The position numbers and the translations under genes were made by a program. DNA of 64,000 nt from CAUZFZ01 sp963579025 (GTDB lineage Bacteria > Planctomycetota > Planctomycetia > Planctomycetales > Planctomycetaceae), in the NCBI GenBank assembly GCA_963579025.1, contig CAUZFZ010000001.1, forward strand, positions 105,628-169,627, in the 5' to 3' direction. Below the pieces are notes generated by a model that did no database searches, was not told where the DNA came from, and saw only the letters and a list, made by a program, of their open reading frames with translations. Shown here in pieces: positions 8,455 to 17,305 of the stretch. Each line of letters begins with the position of its first letter. Positions within the stretch are counted from its first letter, which is position 1.

Positions 8455-9996
8455 TCATTCTCGCTCTCTGCGCCACTCGGCGAAGTCATCGAGATACGGC
8501 CAGCGGAAGATTTTTGCTTTGCGATACTTCATGTCATGTGCGCCGAATTGACTGCGGCGGAAGTCCGCAACGTTCTTTGCGTCGAGAAACGGATCGCGTG
8601 TCTGCGTGCGAAATCTGGCAAGGGCGTTGATAAGACGCTGCTTCACTGTTGCCATATCAGGGTCGTCGGCCAGGTTGTTCCACTCGTGAGGGTCGCTGAG
8701 CAGATCAAACAGTTCGAACTGCGGTGGCGTTCGAAAGCGGGCCAGCGCGGCTGCGACGCTCGGAAGGGCGCTGGCCTGTTCCTCAGCAGTGAATCGCGAC
8801 GGCAACTTAATCCGGAACGTCGGTTCGAGATACATGTACGAGCCGAGGTTTTCTTCGCCCGGTAACAGACTGAGCAACAACTTGTACCGGTCATCGCGAA
8901 TCGACCAGCGGAGCTGAAATGCGTGCGGATACGAGCCGGTTGTGAATCCATAGATGTACTGCCGCCATTCCGATCCGGACGCATCGCACAGGCGTTGCAG
9001 CGGCAGTCCGGGAAGACGCGAGGGAATCTCCTGGTCGGCGGCTTCGAGGAATGTAGGCAGAATGTCGACCGTTGAGACCAGTTGATCGAGAATAGCGTCT
9101 GATTCCAGTTCAAAGTCGCGTGGCCATTTGATGATGAACGGAATCTTCAAGCCGCCCTCATAGACCGAGACTTTGCCTCGTGGGAATTGCGCACCATGGT
9201 CTCCGATGTAAACGATCAGCGTGTCGTCCGCTTTGCCACTGGCTTCGAGTTCCTTAAGCAGCAGACCGACCCCGTCGTCAAGCCGAGCCATACAGTTGTA
9301 GTAATCGGCAGTGACTTCTCGCAGACGCGGCGAATCGACTCCGACCCAGGGCAGCGGCTTTACGTCCGCGCCGGTCAGTGGAGCCTGCGGCCGTCCGAAC
9401 TGTTGCCGGTGGAACGGCAGGTGAGCGTCGGGATAGTTGATCGACAGGAAGAACGGTTCGTCCGAAGCATTGAAGAACTCGGCTGCCGCATTGGAGTATT
9501 CCTCCATCTTCCTGCGGCCGAAGTTGGCGCCCGTGATCTTTCGGAAGTCGACAGGAAAGGCACTCTCTGGATTCACGTGCAGCTTGCCGATCAGCCCGGT
9601 GCGATAACCGGCGGCTTTCAGCAGCGTAAACGCATTCGGCGTCTTGGGGTCGTAGAGCGCGAACTTGTGAGTCGCCAGTCCGATCTGGCCGTTCTGATGC
9701 GCGTACAGTCCGGTCAGAAACACCGCCCGCGACGGACTGCACACCGAGTACGGCACAAAGGCCCGTTCAAACCGGACACCATCCGCGGCAAGCCGATCCA
9801 GGTTCGGAGTCCGAGCATATGGATCGCCGTAACAACCCAGTTCCGGACCGTTGTCTTCCGAGACAATCAGCAGAATGTTCGGCCGAGCAATCGCCGAGCT
9901 GGCGAACAGCGGTATTGCCATGCAAAGCACGGTGATCAGGGTCACCCGGCGTTTGCCCATCGCCAGCAGATACGATCGTGTAGTGGCAACAGTCAT
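8455..9996 (-). CDS. sulfatase (arylsulfatase-type, formylglycine-dependent)
   Basis: 513 residues with an N-terminal hydrophobic leader (about 18-38). RPNILLIVSEDNGPELGCYGD opens the catalytic domain and supplies metal-binding Asp residues. The formylglycine motif is C86-S-P-S-R followed by AVFLTG. IVYIGDHGAQFPRGK is the second metal-binding strand, and LFDLLSDPHEWNNLAD the C-terminal signature. Cys86 must be converted to formylglycine by a maturase, and none is encoded here. It is likely exported and cleaves sulfate esters, probably from polysaccharides by analogy with planctomycete sulfatases. GGAGAG lies about 9 nt before the ATG; an internal ATG at 9960 would give a shorter leader but lacks a ribosome site. 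Confidence 0.93.
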   Translation of the reverse strand: MTVATTRSYLLAMGKRRVTLITVLCMAIPLFASSAIARPNILLIVSEDNGPELGCYGDPYARTPNLDRLAADGVRFERAFVPYSVCSPSRAVFLTGLYAHQNGQIGLATHKFALYDPKTPNAFTLLKAAGYRTGLIGKLHVNPESAFPVDFRKITGANFGRRKMEEYSNAAAEFFNASDEPFFLSINYPDAHLPFHRQQFGRPQAPLTGADVKPLPWVGVDSPRLREVTADYYNCMARLDDGVGLLLKELEASGKADDTLIVYIGDHGAQFPRGKVSVYEGGLKIPFIIKWPRDFELESDAILDQLVSTVDILPTFLEAADQEIPSRLPGLPLQRLCDASGSEWRQYIYGFTTGSYPHAFQLRWSIRDDRYKLLLSLLPGEENLGSYMYLEPTFRIKLPSRFTAEEQASALPSVAAALARFRTPPQFELFDLLSDPHEWNNLADDPDMATVKQRLINALARFRTQTRDPFLDAKNVADFRRSQFGAHDMKYRKAKIFRWPYLDDFAEWRRERE

Positions 9997-10034
9997 GTCT
10001 GCTCACTCTCCAGTCGTGGCAAGTGGCCGCAAAG

Positions 10035-10598
10035 CTACGGCGTGTCTTCGAGAATCTGCTGCAGTTGGTCGACGACCCCCAAGGTCTCTGCCCACTTGTC
10101 GAGATATTCGAAATCGATTGCGTCGCCCTGGATCAGCAGTACGCCTTTAATGTCACGTATGTGCTTCTCGGAACCACCGTCCCGAAAGTACTCAAGCTTC
10201 TTCAGCATTGCATCTTCCGGCGTTGCGAAGCGAGCCTGACTGCCGGACACATCGGTAACGACCATCTGGCCACGACTTAAACGCGAGCGGTTGAAGTCGC
10301 TGTCCGTCGGTACCATGAAATCGATCTTCAGGCCGGACGTGGGATGAATCACATTAAACTGGCCCCGTCGCTCGACGGCATCCTCGACGGCCGGACGTGA
10401 GCAATAGAATTCCGGGGTCTGGAATGCGGCGCATAACCGACTGATGTGCAGGGTCTTCAAGTCAGCCACAATGTCCACATCGTTAGTGAATCGGGACTCG
10501 CCGTGGGTAATCGTGGCCATGGAGCCGGTGACCAGATAGGGAACGTGCAACCGTTCCAGCGTATCGGCCGCATACTGAAGTAACTCATACGAGTCCAT
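10035..10598 (-). CDS. MNT-type nucleotidyltransferase, putative toxin-antitoxin component
   Basis: 187 residues. The start MDSYELLQYAADTLERL was chosen because the longer frame upstream is the other frame of a small gene. Near the N-terminus GSMATITHGESRFTNDVDIV matches the minimal nucleotidyltransferase pattern G[GS]x(9-13)DxD. ATPEDAMLKKLEYF and KHIRDIKGVLL match the C-terminal ED..LKKL..R..DI region of DUF6036/AbiEii-like proteins. Its start lies inside the end of the upstream antitoxin-like gene (14-nt overlap), so the two are probably co-translated. Predicted activity: nucleotidyl transfer to RNA or protein. Biological role not known. Confidence 0.72.
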   Translation of the reverse strand: MDSYELLQYAADTLERLHVPYLVTGSMATITHGESRFTNDVDIVADLKTLHISRLCAAFQTPEFYCSRPAVEDAVERRGQFNVIHPTSGLKIDFMVPTDSDFNRSRLSRGQMVVTDVSGSQARFATPEDAMLKKLEYFRDGGSEKHIRDIKGVLLIQGDAIDFEYLDKWAETLGVVDQLQQILEDTP

Positions 10599-10830
10599 GA
10601 GACATCCTGCGAGCGACTTCGCGAGTGACGTCCTGGTCCGACCAGTCGGGATGCTGATGTCGTACGCCAGCTTCAGCCAGTTTTCGCGCTGCGCGCCACA
10701 TGCCGAAACCGATCTCCAAACGCTCACCCGGGGTCTTCTGTTGATAGATCGCGACCATTTCAGGCGAGATACAATTCTCTTCAAATGCCCGGACTTCGTC
10801 TGCGATCGATGGTGGTGAAGGATTTGCCAT
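10585..10830 (-). CDS. Rv0078B-like small antitoxin-type protein
   Basis: 81 residues, starting at MANPSPPSIADEVRAFEE, with AGGGG about 8 nt upstream. The sequence TPGERLEIGFGMWRAARKL followed by HPDWSDQDVTREVARRMSHG matches the pattern of Rv0078B-related small proteins (xxRLxxxxxMxxxAR then HPxWSxxExxxExxxRxxHG). These often precede nucleotidyltransferase genes in putative toxin-antitoxin operons. The last 14 nt overlap the next gene. Family assignment is from memory of the pattern; which partner is toxic cannot be told from sequence. Confidence 0.65.
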   Translation of the reverse strand: MANPSPPSIADEVRAFEENCISPEMVAIYQQKTPGERLEIGFGMWRAARKLAEAGVRHQHPDWSDQDVTREVARRMSHGLV

Positions 10831-10928
10831 TCCAACCCCTCTCGGTCTGTGGGTTTGTGTCGGTCGCAATTATGTTCCCACACAGCGTCACAAACGGCCA
10901 CAGCGTCATTGACTTCCGCAAGCGACAG

Positions 10929-13742
10929 CTATGAGTCATCTCCAGCATTCTCGGATTCAGACTCCGGGACATCGGCGTCGACAACTTCCGTATCAGTCGG
11001 AATCGCCGCCGGCTCCTCGTCGCCGATGATCTCGCTCGGAATACGCGCCATTGAGACGAGCGAGTCGGATTCATCCAGTCGGATAATGCGGACGCCCTGA
11101 GTATTGCGACCGACGATGCCGATGTCGGCGGCTCGGACGCGTTGGATCTTGCCGCCGGATGTGACCATCAGAACTTCATCGCCATCGGTCACGGCCAGAA
11201 TCTTCACGACCTTGCCGTTACGTGCCGTCGTGCGGATATCGCGCAGGCCTTTGCCACCCCGACGCTGAGCTCGGTACTGATGCCCGCTGCGTTCCTCACC
11301 CGAATCGCTGTCACCCTCGGCTGATTCGACGTCGATGTCGACATCGGCGGCGGAATCACCCTCGTCGTCCCCGATGTCATCGTCGGTCACAGTGGCAGCC
11401 GCGGAAACAACACCGCCCGACCCGAATGGTGTGCGTTTGCCGTATCCGTGTTCACACGCTGAGAGCAACTGCATGTCCGGGTTCGCCACCACGATGCCAA
11501 TCAGTTCGTCATCGCCGACCAGTCTGATACCGCGAACTCCGGCCGTGGCTCTTCCCATGGCGCGGGCATCGGTTTGCGCAAAACGAATCGCCATGCCGTC
11601 ACGTGTCGACAACACGACGTGATCGTCTGGACCGACAACCACGACATCAACCAGCTCGTCGCCTTCGTTCAGTCGAATGGCGATCAGGCCGCCCTGCTTT
11701 GGTCGGCTGTACTGGGTCAGAACGGTCTTCTTGACCGTGCCTTTGCGGGTGGCCATCAACAGGAAGTGCTGCTCGTCGAAGTCGCGCACCGCGATGCAGT
11801 TCTCGACTTTCTCGCCGTCATCAAGATTGAGCAGGTTGATCAGCGCCCGACCTTTCGCCGTACGACTCTGCAGGGGCAGGTCGTAGACCTTCTGCCAATA
11901 GACCTTCCCTCGATTCGTAAAGAACAGCAGGTAGTCGTGCGTGCTGGAAACGAAGAGGTGCTCCATCGCGTCCTCGACGTCGTTCTTCCCTCCAGTGATT
12001 CCTTTGCCGCCTCGGTTCTGCGCCTGAAAAACCGTGAGCTGCGTGCGCTTGACGTATCCATTGCGCGACAGCGTGACGACCATGGTCTCTTCAGTGATCA
12101 GGTCGTCTTTATTGACGTTGGTGAGTTCCAGGTCGCTGATCTCGGTGCGTCGCGCGTCGCCGTACTTGCGTTTCAGCTCGACCATGTCGTCGCGCACGAT
12201 CGTCAGAATATGAGCATCGTCCGACAGCAGATGCAGATAGCCGGTGATGTCTTCCAGCAGCTTCAGATACTCACCCTGCAGCTTCTCGCGTTCCAGGTTG
12301 GCCAGCGAGCCGAGCTGCATTGAGACGATCGCCTCCGACTGGTTGGCCGAGAGCGAGTACTCAGACTCCTCGCCGTATTCCTCGACGAAGTTGCGAAAGC
12401 CTGCATCGCCGAGTGCTCGGGCAACCAGTTCGGCCGGGACCTGAATCTGTTGCAGATCGTCTTTGGCCTGAGCTCGGCTGGCGGCGGCGCGAATGGTCGC
12501 GATCACCTGGTCGATGTTGACCTGAGCGATCATCAAACCTTCGACCGTGTGTTTGCGTTTACGTGCTTCGGCCAGCAGGAATTCGGTGCGACGACGAATG
12601 ACGTCCACGCGATGCCGCAGAAACTCCTGCAACATGTCCCGAATGTTGAGCAGCTTCGGCCGATTGCCAACCAGCGCCAGCAGAATCACGCTGACCGTGC
12701 TCTGCAACGGCGAAAACTGGTAAAGCTGATTGAGGACGACTTCTTTATCGGCGTCCTTCTTCAGGATGATGTGCAGACGGACCTGCCAGGTCGGGGTCGT
12801 CCGGTCGGTCAGGTCGACGATTCGGGAGATGCCCTTGATTTTCTGGTCGCGGACCAGCACCTCGAGCTTCTCGCGAATGCGGTCCCGAGTATCCATGTAC
12901 GGGATCTCGGTGACGACAATGACATCGCTGTTCTTCTCGGTTTCGTAGTGCGTCTTCGCCCGTAGCGCGAGCGTTGAACGCCCGGTCTGGTATCCCTGTC
13001 GGATACCGTATCGGCCGCAGATGATGCCACCAGTTGGAAAGTCCGGTCCGGGAAGCACATCGATCACCTGATCGATCGTGGCCTCGGGATCGTCGATCAG
13101 AAGCACGACGCCATCGGCGACCTCGCCCAGATTATGCGGCGGAATACTGGTCGCCATACCGACCGCGATGCCGGTCGAGCCGTTGACCAGCAGGTTGGGA
13201 AACTTCGCCGGCAGGACAACCGGTTCGGTGTCCTTCTGGTCGTACGTTGCGACGTAATCGATCGTGTCGTACTGGAGATCAGCGAGCATGTCGGCCGCGG
13301 CGGACGATAGCTTCGCCTCGGTGTATCGCATCTGAGCGGGCGGCAGGCCGGCCAGCGAACCGAAATTGCCCTGCTTGGCAATCAGCGTCTCTCGCATGAC
13401 CCAGTTCTGAGCGAGGCGGGCCAGCGTCGGATAAATCGCTCCGTCACCATGCGGGTGATATCGCTTCATCGTCTCGCCGACGATACCCGCACACTTGGTT
13501 GTCGTACCACCAGGCGCCAGATTCAGATCGTTCATCGCGACCAGAATACGTCGCTGAGACGGTTTCAGTCCGTCGCGGGCATCGGGCAGTGCGCGAGAGA
13601 TGATGACGGACATAGCGTACGTCAGATACGACGTTCGCATTTCGTCCTGAATATCCAACTGCCGAATTCGTTCCTGTGGGGCGTTAATGTCGCCAGATTC
13701 CGAGTTCGTCAGATCGTCCGAACCGCCATTCCCAACCGACAA
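10929..13742 (-). CDS. gyrA: DNA gyrase subunit A, with two GyrA-box motifs and an acidic insert
   Basis: 937 residues. The start is TTG at 13742, supported by AAGGAGA 7 nt upstream. The N-terminal breakage-reunion domain includes SYLTYAMSVIISRALPDARDGLKPSQRRIL and catalytic Tyr140 in AQMRYTEAKL. With GyrB it cuts and passes DNA to introduce negative supercoils. In HPHGDGAIYPT the positions of E. coli Ser83 and Asp87 are Gly101 and Pro105. The C-terminal pinwheel carries QNRGGKG at 575-581, a variant of the GyrA box in its usual first-blade place, and a perfect QRRGGKG at 826-832 just after an Asp/Glu-rich insert (about 780-815). No gyrB is adjacent. The boxes favour gyrase over topoisomerase IV. 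Confidence 0.93.
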   Translation of the reverse strand: MSVGNGGSDDLTNSESGDINAPQERIRQLDIQDEMRTSYLTYAMSVIISRALPDARDGLKPSQRRILVAMNDLNLAPGGTTTKCAGIVGETMKRYHPHGDGAIYPTLARLAQNWVMRETLIAKQGNFGSLAGLPPAQMRYTEAKLSSAAADMLADLQYDTIDYVATYDQKDTEPVVLPAKFPNLLVNGSTGIAVGMATSIPPHNLGEVADGVVLLIDDPEATIDQVIDVLPGPDFPTGGIICGRYGIRQGYQTGRSTLALRAKTHYETEKNSDVIVVTEIPYMDTRDRIREKLEVLVRDQKIKGISRIVDLTDRTTPTWQVRLHIILKKDADKEVVLNQLYQFSPLQSTVSVILLALVGNRPKLLNIRDMLQEFLRHRVDVIRRRTEFLLAEARKRKHTVEGLMIAQVNIDQVIATIRAAASRAQAKDDLQQIQVPAELVARALGDAGFRNFVEEYGEESEYSLSANQSEAIVSMQLGSLANLEREKLQGEYLKLLEDITGYLHLLSDDAHILTIVRDDMVELKRKYGDARRTEISDLELTNVNKDDLITEETMVVTLSRNGYVKRTQLTVFQAQNRGGKGITGGKNDVEDAMEHLFVSSTHDYLLFFTNRGKVYWQKVYDLPLQSRTAKGRALINLLNLDDGEKVENCIAVRDFDEQHFLLMATRKGTVKKTVLTQYSRPKQGGLIAIRLNEGDELVDVVVVGPDDHVVLSTRDGMAIRFAQTDARAMGRATAGVRGIRLVGDDELIGIVVANPDMQLLSACEHGYGKRTPFGSGGVVSAAATVTDDDIGDDEGDSAADVDIDVESAEGDSDSGEERSGHQYRAQRRGGKGLRDIRTTARNGKVVKILAVTDGDEVLMVTSGGKIQRVRAADIGIVGRNTQGVRIIRLDESDSLVSMARIPSEIIGDEEPAAIPTDTEVVDADVPESESENAGDDS

Positions 13743-14110
13743 TGCCGTGTCTCCTTACCCCGAGAAATCAAGGGTCTTTTCTTACGTGCCACGAGGGCGG
13801 AATCTTAGTGGATCAGGAGTCTATTCACAACGACCGGCAACTCTCAGACGCCGCTGATTAAATGCCAGTAAGTTGTTATTTATCAATATGTTACGGCATC
13901 ACCATGGAGCCCCGTTCAGGGCATTTCATTCCGATCCTCCAGTATCTTTCAGGTCCGCCTATTATCTCCGCGCAGACGCAACTCCGTGGCGTCGATCTGG
14001 CCGGCACGGTGGCGTCTTGGAGCTGAGGGACTGCGGTCCATTCTCGCACCCGCTGGTCTCTCAAGTCATTCCTTCGGACTGGGTCGGAAAACTGTACGGT
14101 GGAGTCCATT
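13743..14110. other. divergent spacer between gyrA and the UDP-sugar pyrophosphorylase gene
   Basis: 368 bp with no convincing coding frame. It must hold the promoters of both divergent genes. An AT-rich stretch lies near 13857-13895. I could not identify a specific promoter pair, and I see no strong repeat. Confidence 0.5.
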
Positions 14111-15586
14111 ATGAACAGATCTGGAATTTTGAGAGGCCGTAGCTGGGAGCATCAGCCAACTTCAGGTGCTCAGAACAGAGTTTTCGCGTTGCGATCGAAA
14201 CTTCTGACGTTGGGTCAGCAGCATTTGCTCAGATTCTGGGACGAGTTAAGCAGCGACCAGAGATCGGAGCTGGTCGACCAGATTCAGCAGATTGACTTCG
14301 AAAAGCTGCAGGCACTGACTGGCTCGATCGCAGGTTCGACGGCGCACGGTGATGCGGCGTTCGAGATCGAACCACCTTCTGTCACAGGATTCGAATGCGA
14401 GGATGCGACTGGCACTGTGGCAACTCGAGAGGCGGGCGAGGCGGCTCTCGCAAACGGCAAAATTGGAGTGCTGATCGTTGCAGGGGGAGAAGGCACGCGA
14501 TTGGGCTTTGATGGTCCGAAAGGATGTTTTCCACTCGGGCCGGTTTCGGGAGCGTCCCTTTATCAATTGCTGCTGGAGAAAGTCGTCGCCGCATCTCGAC
14601 GACACGACGTCGACCTTCCCGTGTACGTCATGACCAGCCCGTCGACCCACTCTGCAACCGTCAGCTATCTCGATGACGCCGACTGGTTTGGAGTGTCTGC
14701 CAATTGCCGGCACGTTTTCTGCCAGGGGACGATGCCCGCCGTCGATCCGGACGGGCGAGTTCTGCTCGAATCCAAGTCGCGCGTTTGTCTCGGCCCGGAC
14801 GGCCACGGTGGCGTCGTGTCGGCCCTGTCGCGAGATGGACTGTTCGCTTCGATGCAGAAAGAGGGTGTCGAGCATTTGTTTTACTGCCAGGTCGATAACC
14901 CGGCCGCACCATTGCTCGATCCGCATCTCGTCGGACAGCATGTGTTGTCCAAGTCAGATGTGACCGTACTGACCGTGGAAAAGACAGATGCCGCGGAGCG
15001 TGCCGGGACGGTTGTCACGATCAACGGCCGGCTCCACGTGCTGGAGTATTCGCTGATTCCCGAGTCCGTCGCGAACGCGCGCGATGCCGACGGTGAACTG
15101 AGATTTCGGGCGGCCAATACGGGCATTCATCTCTTTCGCACAGAGTTTCTGATGCGGGGGTCACACGATGCGAGTGCCCTGCCATTTCATCCGGCTCACA
15201 AGGCAGTCGACCACATTGATGAGCAGGGTCAGATCGTCGAGCCGGATGCTCCTAATGCGATTAAGTTCGAACGGTTCATTTTTGACATCTTTCCACGTGC
15301 CCAGACAACGTTGTTGATCCAAGTCGACCGCGAGCAAAACTTCCTGCCACTGAAGGATGCTCACAGTTCTGAGACCAGCCCCGAGGCTGTGCAGAAAAAA
15401 CTGTGCGGCCTGCATCGCAACTGGCTGATCCAGGCGGGCGTCGATGTGTCGCCTGACGCGACGATCGAAATCAGTCCGCTGGTGGCGTGCAGTGCTGATG
15501 AACTGGCCGAGCGGATCGCTGCAACTGGCTGGCAGTGGCGTCCGGAAGAAGACGGCCCGTCGGTGTACCTGGATCGCGCCGCGTGA
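14111..15586 (+). CDS. UDP-N-acetylhexosamine / UDP-sugar pyrophosphorylase family protein
   Basis: 491 residues. ATG 14111 is preferred over the in-frame GTG at 14099 because GGAG lies about 6 nt before it. The nucleotide-binding signature VLIVAGGEGTRLGFDGPKGCFPLGP (about 120-145) is that of the eukaryote-like UDPGP family. YVMTSPSTH, FCQGTMPAVDPDGRVLLESK, PDGHGGVVSAL and FYCQVDNPAAPLLDP follow in the expected order. Reaction: UTP plus sugar-1-phosphate (GlcNAc-1-P most likely) gives the UDP-sugar and PPi, feeding envelope polysaccharide synthesis in the cytoplasm. The exact sugar cannot be fixed by eye. A terminator and a palindromic repeat follow. Confidence 0.88.
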   Translation: MNRSGILRGRSWEHQPTSGAQNRVFALRSKLLTLGQQHLLRFWDELSSDQRSELVDQIQQIDFEKLQALTGSIAGSTAHGDAAFEIEPPSVTGFECEDATGTVATREAGEAALANGKIGVLIVAGGEGTRLGFDGPKGCFPLGPVSGASLYQLLLEKVVAASRRHDVDLPVYVMTSPSTHSATVSYLDDADWFGVSANCRHVFCQGTMPAVDPDGRVLLESKSRVCLGPDGHGGVVSALSRDGLFASMQKEGVEHLFYCQVDNPAAPLLDPHLVGQHVLSKSDVTVLTVEKTDAAERAGTVVTINGRLHVLEYSLIPESVANARDADGELRFRAANTGIHLFRTEFLMRGSHDASALPFHPAHKAVDHIDEQGQIVEPDAPNAIKFERFIFDIFPRAQTTLLIQVDREQNFLPLKDAHSSETSPEAVQKKLCGLHRNWLIQAGVDVSPDATIEISPLVACSADELAERIAATGWQWRPEEDGPSVYLDRAA

Positions 15587-15639
15587 CTGACGTTTTCCAG
15601 CAGATTCCTTGTGCTCTGTCAGTCTGTGGAATCAGGGTT

Positions 15640-15714
15640 GGGTGGCTGGGGTCGAGCAACGCGAGCCCCCAGTAGTTACGTCTGGGGGCTCACTGCGTTC
15701 GACCCCAGCCACCC
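15640..15714. repeat. palindromic dispersed repeat (GGGTGGCTGGGGTCGA arms)
   Basis: Perfect 16-bp arms at 15640-15655 and 15699-15714 enclose a second perfect pair, AGCCCCCAG at 15664-15672 and CTGGGGGCT at 15682-15690. The first 14 bases recur as the last 14 bases of the window (63987-64000), so the element is dispersed in this genome. It lies between the convergent pyrophosphorylase and DUF3500 genes. Confidence 0.85.
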
Positions 15715-15756
15715 TGAAATCTAAAGCCTCACAGAGCACCCAGGACACGAAAAAAA

Positions 15757-15787
15757 GCCCCGGCTGGTCCTGCCAGCCGGGGCTTTT
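15757..15787. terminator. bidirectional intrinsic terminator
   Basis: An 11-bp perfect GC-rich stem (GCCCCGGCTGG, 15757-15767, with CCAGCCGGGGC, 15773-15783) is flanked by an A-run on the left (15750-15756) and TTTT on the right (15784-15787). It can therefore stop transcripts from both the pyrophosphorylase gene (plus) and the DUF3500 gene (minus), which converge here. Confidence 0.9.
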
Positions 15788-15806
15788 GATTTTCATACGG
15801 ACTCGA

Positions 15807-16808
15807 TCAGGAGTCCTTCGCCTGAGCGTCCTTGAGACCAATGTTGATGTAGGCGTGTACGTGCGGGTCGCCGCGGAAGTGCCACACGAACGACGGGCCT
15901 TCGACCCGCCATACATCCCAGACCTTGTCGCCCTTCAGGTCGCTGTCCGAGTAGTAGGACATGTGCAGACTGTCCATGCCGCCGCCGGCTTTCAGAATCT
16001 GCATGACTTCGTCGACGTCTTCCTTGCGATACGGAGACAGCAGCGTTTTCAGCGTTCCTTCGACCAGTTCTTTCTGGTCGCTGCTGAGTTCGCTGACTCC
16101 GATGCCCGGGAACTTGCCCCCGCGGCCCTGCAACGCGACCTCGTCTTCTGACGGAGACGTGTCGACCAGCGCGTGCTTAGTCTGCTTCGCATCAAGCGCC
16201 TTGAAGACTTCGTTGACCTGCTTCGTCTGGTAATAAAACAGGTTGCGAGCCGGGTCGCCGACGCCGTGTCCGTAAACCAGCGGCCCGCCGAACGCAGCTC
16301 CCGGGACTGAATCGCCATCGGCCCGCAGCGTCAGATGCCGACCGGTCAGTTCGAACTGAAACTTGCCCGTGCCAGGCTCACCGAACAGGGCGAAGGAGTA
16401 CCGGCCGACGCCGCCACCATCCGCGGTCATCTGCTTCTGCAGTCGTTCGTAACCGTCTTCGCTGGTGATGCCCCTCAGAATCTGGTCGACCAGATCACGC
16501 TGATCGTTTGAGAGGAAGTCGCCACCAATCCGAGCCTTCGAGATGTGCCAGTTGGCATTGATGCGGGACTGCAGCGGATGGTTGAACGGCAGGCAAACGG
16601 CGAGTGCCTGTTTGTCCGACAGCGACTCGTACAGTGCTTTGACGGCGGTTTCAGCCGCACTCTTCGGAGACGGAGCGGCAGACCCGACACGAGTCAGCAA
16701 CGGAGCGGCAGTGCAGGCGGCCGCAACCCCTCCCACAGACTGAAGAAACCGACGACGGTCGAGTGAGTCGTCACAATCGGGGCAGCTTCGGAAGGGGTCA
16801 TTGTTCAT
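15807..16808 (-). CDS. DUF3500 family protein, Tat-type leader
   Basis: 333 residues from ATG 16808, with GGAG just upstream; a longer in-frame start exists but adds a non-leader extension. The leader SLDRRRFLQSVGGVAAACTAAPLL is twin-arginine-like, so export of a folded protein is expected. The core includes FNHPLQSRINANWHI, GRYSFALFGEPGTGKFQFELTGRHLTLR, and a C-terminal FVWHFRGDPHVHAYINI, all typical of DUF3500. No biochemical function is established for the family. The His-rich end and conserved FGxPG stretch hint at a metal or ligand site, which is inference only. Confidence 0.85.
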   Translation of the reverse strand: MNNDPFRSCPDCDDSLDRRRFLQSVGGVAAACTAAPLLTRVGSAAPSPKSAAETAVKALYESLSDKQALAVCLPFNHPLQSRINANWHISKARIGGDFLSNDQRDLVDQILRGITSEDGYERLQKQMTADGGGVGRYSFALFGEPGTGKFQFELTGRHLTLRADGDSVPGAAFGGPLVYGHGVGDPARNLFYYQTKQVNEVFKALDAKQTKHALVDTSPSEDEVALQGRGGKFPGIGVSELSSDQKELVEGTLKTLLSPYRKEDVDEVMQILKAGGGMDSLHMSYYSDSDLKGDKVWDVWRVEGPSFVWHFRGDPHVHAYINIGLKDAQAKDS

Positions 16809-16923
16809 TTCACGCTCCGTGATCAGAAAGTGGTTGAGGAAGGCCTGCACAATCAAACCCGCGGGAACATCAAATGTTCCGGCGACGGGCAATTATTGAG
16901 TCGGGACGCCCCAGTCACAACGT

Positions 16924-17229
16924 TCAACCCCCGCGTCCTCTATTTCGAGCCCGCCGAGAACGTCGGGGTCGATAACGCCGATCACCGGGACGTCGACTGA
17001 TCCACTTCAGCCACGCGGCAAACTCGGGCTGAGATTTCAGCTCTTCGATCGAGCACAGTTCACGCTCAAGTTCACGATTTGGGAACAGGGCATGGATCAT
17101 TCCGTGGCAGTCCGGGCAGATGCCTAGCGTCTCACGTCCACCGCGGCTCTTTGGAACCAGGTGATGAGCGGTGACTCGCGGAACGGAGCGTTCGCACAAC
17201 GGACAGATCAATTCTGTCTGGCCGGACAT
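16924..17229 (-). CDS. small HNH-type endonuclease domain protein
   Basis: 101 residues from ATG 17229, with AGGGG upstream. CPLCER and CPDCH supply a four-Cys zinc site, and VTAHHLVPKSRGG supplies the HH of an HNH/McrA-like beta-beta-alpha-metal fold. The length and the phrase ETLGICPDCHGMIHALF fit stand-alone HNH proteins. The C-terminus is Arg-rich (RRPGDRRYRPRRSRRARNR), which may add nucleic acid binding. It lies 76 bp downstream of the protease gene in the same direction and may be co-transcribed. No methylase or phage genes are nearby. Confidence 0.75.
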   Translation of the reverse strand: MSGQTELICPLCERSVPRVTAHHLVPKSRGGRETLGICPDCHGMIHALFPNRELERELCSIEELKSQPEFAAWLKWISRRPGDRRYRPRRSRRARNRGRGG

Positions 17230-17305
17230 AGCGTCCCCTGAAGCAATCTCGAATGACTCAAATCGAGTTTGTCCGACCGACAACCGTATCCGAGCCGGCG
17301 TTCGC

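Noticed and set aside
9187..10239. 350-codon open frame on the plus strand
   Set aside because: It is antisense across the sulfatase start and the nucleotidyltransferase gene, with no protein-like pattern.
10929..13742. Topoisomerase IV subunit (ParC) as an alternative to GyrA
   Set aside because: The C-terminal domain has two GyrA-box-type motifs, one exact, which are diagnostic of gyrase.
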